Origin: Medicago truncatula
Lineage: Eukaryota > Streptophyta > Magnoliopsida > Fabales > Fabaceae
Length of the DNA stretch: 64,000 bases
NCBI RefSeq assembly: GCF_003473485.1
Contig: NC_053042.1
Coordinates: forward strand, 37,414,762-37,478,761
Direction: 5' to 3'
This document shows, in pieces, positions 61,966 to 64,000 of the stretch (the first letter of the stretch is position 1; each line of letters opens with the position of its first letter). Position numbers and translations under genes: made by a program. The notes under the pieces are model-generated. The model was not told the origin of the DNA and did no database searches. It saw only the letters and a program-made list of their open reading frames with translations.

Positions 61966-64000
61966 TTATCTTTTTTCACTATTCTTACGAAATGGTGATA
62001 ACAATGAAAACGAGCGAGAAGCTGTATAACAACAACATTCATATTCAGATCAGTAATACTACCATAGACATAAAGTTGACTCAAGTCTAATTAGTAAATT
62101 GAGCATGCATTTAGTGCTTACACTTTTGTTGAGTTGTGCTGGCAGTTGGAGTTTCATCTTGAGAGATCAAATTCTTTAAAGTATGAACTGAAGGTGACAT
62201 GGAAAATTTGATAGTCAGTTTATTATGTACACAAATATAGAATTGAATAAATATAAACCAAATAATTGAATAAGTAGGACTTCAAAACAATGTGTCAATA
62301 TCATTGAATTTATGTAAATGCATATATCAGAAGATACTTTCAATAGTATAATCTTTCAAAAAGTGGAGTAATTTTACAAGATGCACACTAGTGTCATAAT
62401 CTTGAATCTTCATATTCATAGTTTAGTTCTGTTAAGGAAAACTCTTGAAACAATTCTTTTATAGTAGGGTAGCCCCAAACTCATTTAGTATTGTCAACTT
62501 TGACCTAATGGATTGCACCTCAGTCCTCACAGTTTGTCCTTAAAAATCATGTGAAGGTTGTGTTTGGTGGATCATGGTACAAAAATTGAGGTCCTAGAAG
62601 TGGCAGTGTACCATCAGAAAATGCTACAGAATACTAATTTTAATATGTCAATGTCTTTGAGAGCACGTTACCTTCATTAGAGGAACCATTTGTTCCAACC
62701 TCATCTGCCTCGGAACCATCAATGCTGACATTATCTGATTCCGCGTTGCGTGTGGCTGAGCTATGACCCTTTTTCCCAAACTTCAGCAGTCGTCTGAACC
62801 CTTTCGGCGATTCCTTGGCATGAGGCTTCTCAGTTGTTTCAGGAATCTTTTCAAGTGTTGAGTTCCTGATGTCAGACACACGTGCTTTACCGGTGTCTGC
62901 ACCGATTGCTGCAGTTTCTAAACTTGTTGGAGCTGCTTTGCCATACTCACTATTTCTTGTACTAGGATCTTCCATGGAAGAAACTCGAGCATATGGGGCA
63001 TGATATGTTTCCTCGGCTATACAATTGCTGGATGATTTTGAAGGTTCTTTTCCTGTATTATCCATTTTGACCTGGGTTTGGAAGATATTATATTCAAAAT
63101 TAGCTGATGAACTAAGACGTTATCTAATCCATCAAAAATTTGGATAAACAATACCAACATATCTAAAATCAAAATGAAATTTCTTGTACATATGTTTTAA
63201 AATCAAATGTTATAGAAATTCTAATTATCTATCATAGAACTGAATAGACTTATATTTCACACATAATATTTGAAGTGTCCAAATCAGATATTTTTTTTTT
63301 TCTCTTAAAAAAAAATTCAGATTCTTTTTGTAGAAAATGTAGAGAGTAAAAGGCAGGAACAAATAAGGGACCGAGCATGTTGCTCTGTGATCTAGTGAGC
63401 CATAAGTTTATAGGAAAGATAAGACCGTGAATACAAAACATTGCGTTTGCAATACTCATGTTTACCGTAATTATTTAAAGGAAAATGCTAGCATAGGATA
63501 TGCTAATAGACAGTAGCACATTTGTTCTCATAGTCAAAATATCAAGTTTTTTCATGCACCTTTCCCCTGTGAGAGTATGACCAAACAATGTATCTAAATC
63601 ATCATCAAAGTTAATGTAAGTTGTTGTGAATACATACCTCAGAAGATATGAGTTGCAGGTGTGACTGGCTCTCTGAGGTTCCTTTCTCTAGTGTATCCAT
63701 GCTTAATGGTGAAATAGGAGCACGAATGGCAACATAGTTGGATGATGTCTCAGTTTTCTCCGTCATTTTATCACCATCATATTCTTTCTTTGGGGCATAA
63801 ATAGCAGGCGCATAAGGTTTCTCATCCTCAAGCATCACAACAGTTTTTTCAATGACAGGATTATCATCTCCATCATCTTTACTGGACGAAATTCCAGTTT
63901 TACTTTTCTTCAGTATAGTACCTTCTGAATTCATTGAAGACTTGTTATCATTCAACTTCTGTGTCTTCACTTTCGCTGATGATACGTTTTGGACTGTTTC
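61966..64000 (-). CDS. CIP7: COP1-interacting protein 7 (CIP7)-like, 3' part of the gene
   Basis: C-terminal part of a CIP7-like protein, a nuclear protein found in Arabidopsis as a COP1 partner that promotes light-responsive genes. The gene runs off the right edge, so the N-terminus is missing. Exons on the minus strand: 63638 to beyond 64000, 62672-63071, 62122-62187 and 61966-62021; phases agree across all junctions, and the last exon ends SEKR plus stop. The visible part is Ser/Glu/Lys-rich and low in hydrophobics, so mostly disordered. Diagnostic motifs close together at the end: SPKGFRRLLKFGKK, then AESDNVSIDGSEADEVGTNG, then HTLKNLISQDETPTASTTQQ, then SSRSFSLLSPFRK. These match the conserved C-terminus of the CIP7/CIP7-like family as I remember it. 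It converges with the PP2C-like gene, with the palindromic element between them. Confidence 0.85.

Noticed and set aside
63250-63459. 69-residue minus-strand frame within the CIP7-like region
   Set aside because: It lies wholly in the intron between 63071 and 63638, and the exon phases join without it.

Overview
The window is AT-rich nuclear DNA from a flowering plant. GT-AG introns with T-rich 3' ends, plant-only gene families, plant SINEs and many short inverted-repeat transposons all point that way. The repeat types and the protein similarities suggest a temperate papilionoid legume such as Medicago or clover. That is an inference from memory, not a database result.

Layout. Positions 1-18,000 are gene-poor. 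They hold the 5' part of a decayed Ty1/Copia element on the minus strand (1-4411), two SINEs, several MITEs, an (AT)n tract and a degenerate minisatellite split by a MITE. From 18.3 kb on the window is gene-dense: PHO1 phosphate exporter (+, 15 exons, 18286-26438); a truncated, broken long-chain fatty alcohol oxidase pseudogene (-, 26828-28570); a field of degenerate repeats with two inserted elements (28.6-31.8 kb); plastid fibrillin FBN4/PAP6 (+, 32338-34466); phragmoplast kinesin KIN10A (+, 37321-40745); a ROP-interactive CRIB protein (+, 42400-43526); a direct tandem duplication of a glycolipid transfer protein gene (-) in which the left copy is broken and the right copy encodes a full 202-residue protein; ribosomal protein L14 (+, 53833-54849); a degenerate PP2C-like protein that has lost most metal-binding residues (+, 58731-60318); a near-perfect 0.94-kb palindromic element; and the 3' end of a CIP7-like gene (-, 61966 to the right edge).

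The genes are ordinary, independently transcribed plant genes (phosphate export, plastid lipid bodies, cytokinesis, ROP signalling, lipid transfer, translation, light signalling). They do not form a pathway or cluster. Exon-intron structures below were rebuilt by hand from splice signals and reading-frame phase, and each gene sums to a whole number of codons.

I found no wholly new biological system. The best leads are the GLTP tandem pair (one copy dying, both carrying the same MITE in a 5'-UTR intron), the pseudophosphatase, the intergenic hairpin between convergent genes, the recurring repeat next to the FAO pseudogene, and promoter motifs that fit the gene functions (MSA-like sites before KIN10A, site II plus telo-box before RPL14, one P1BS match before PHO1).
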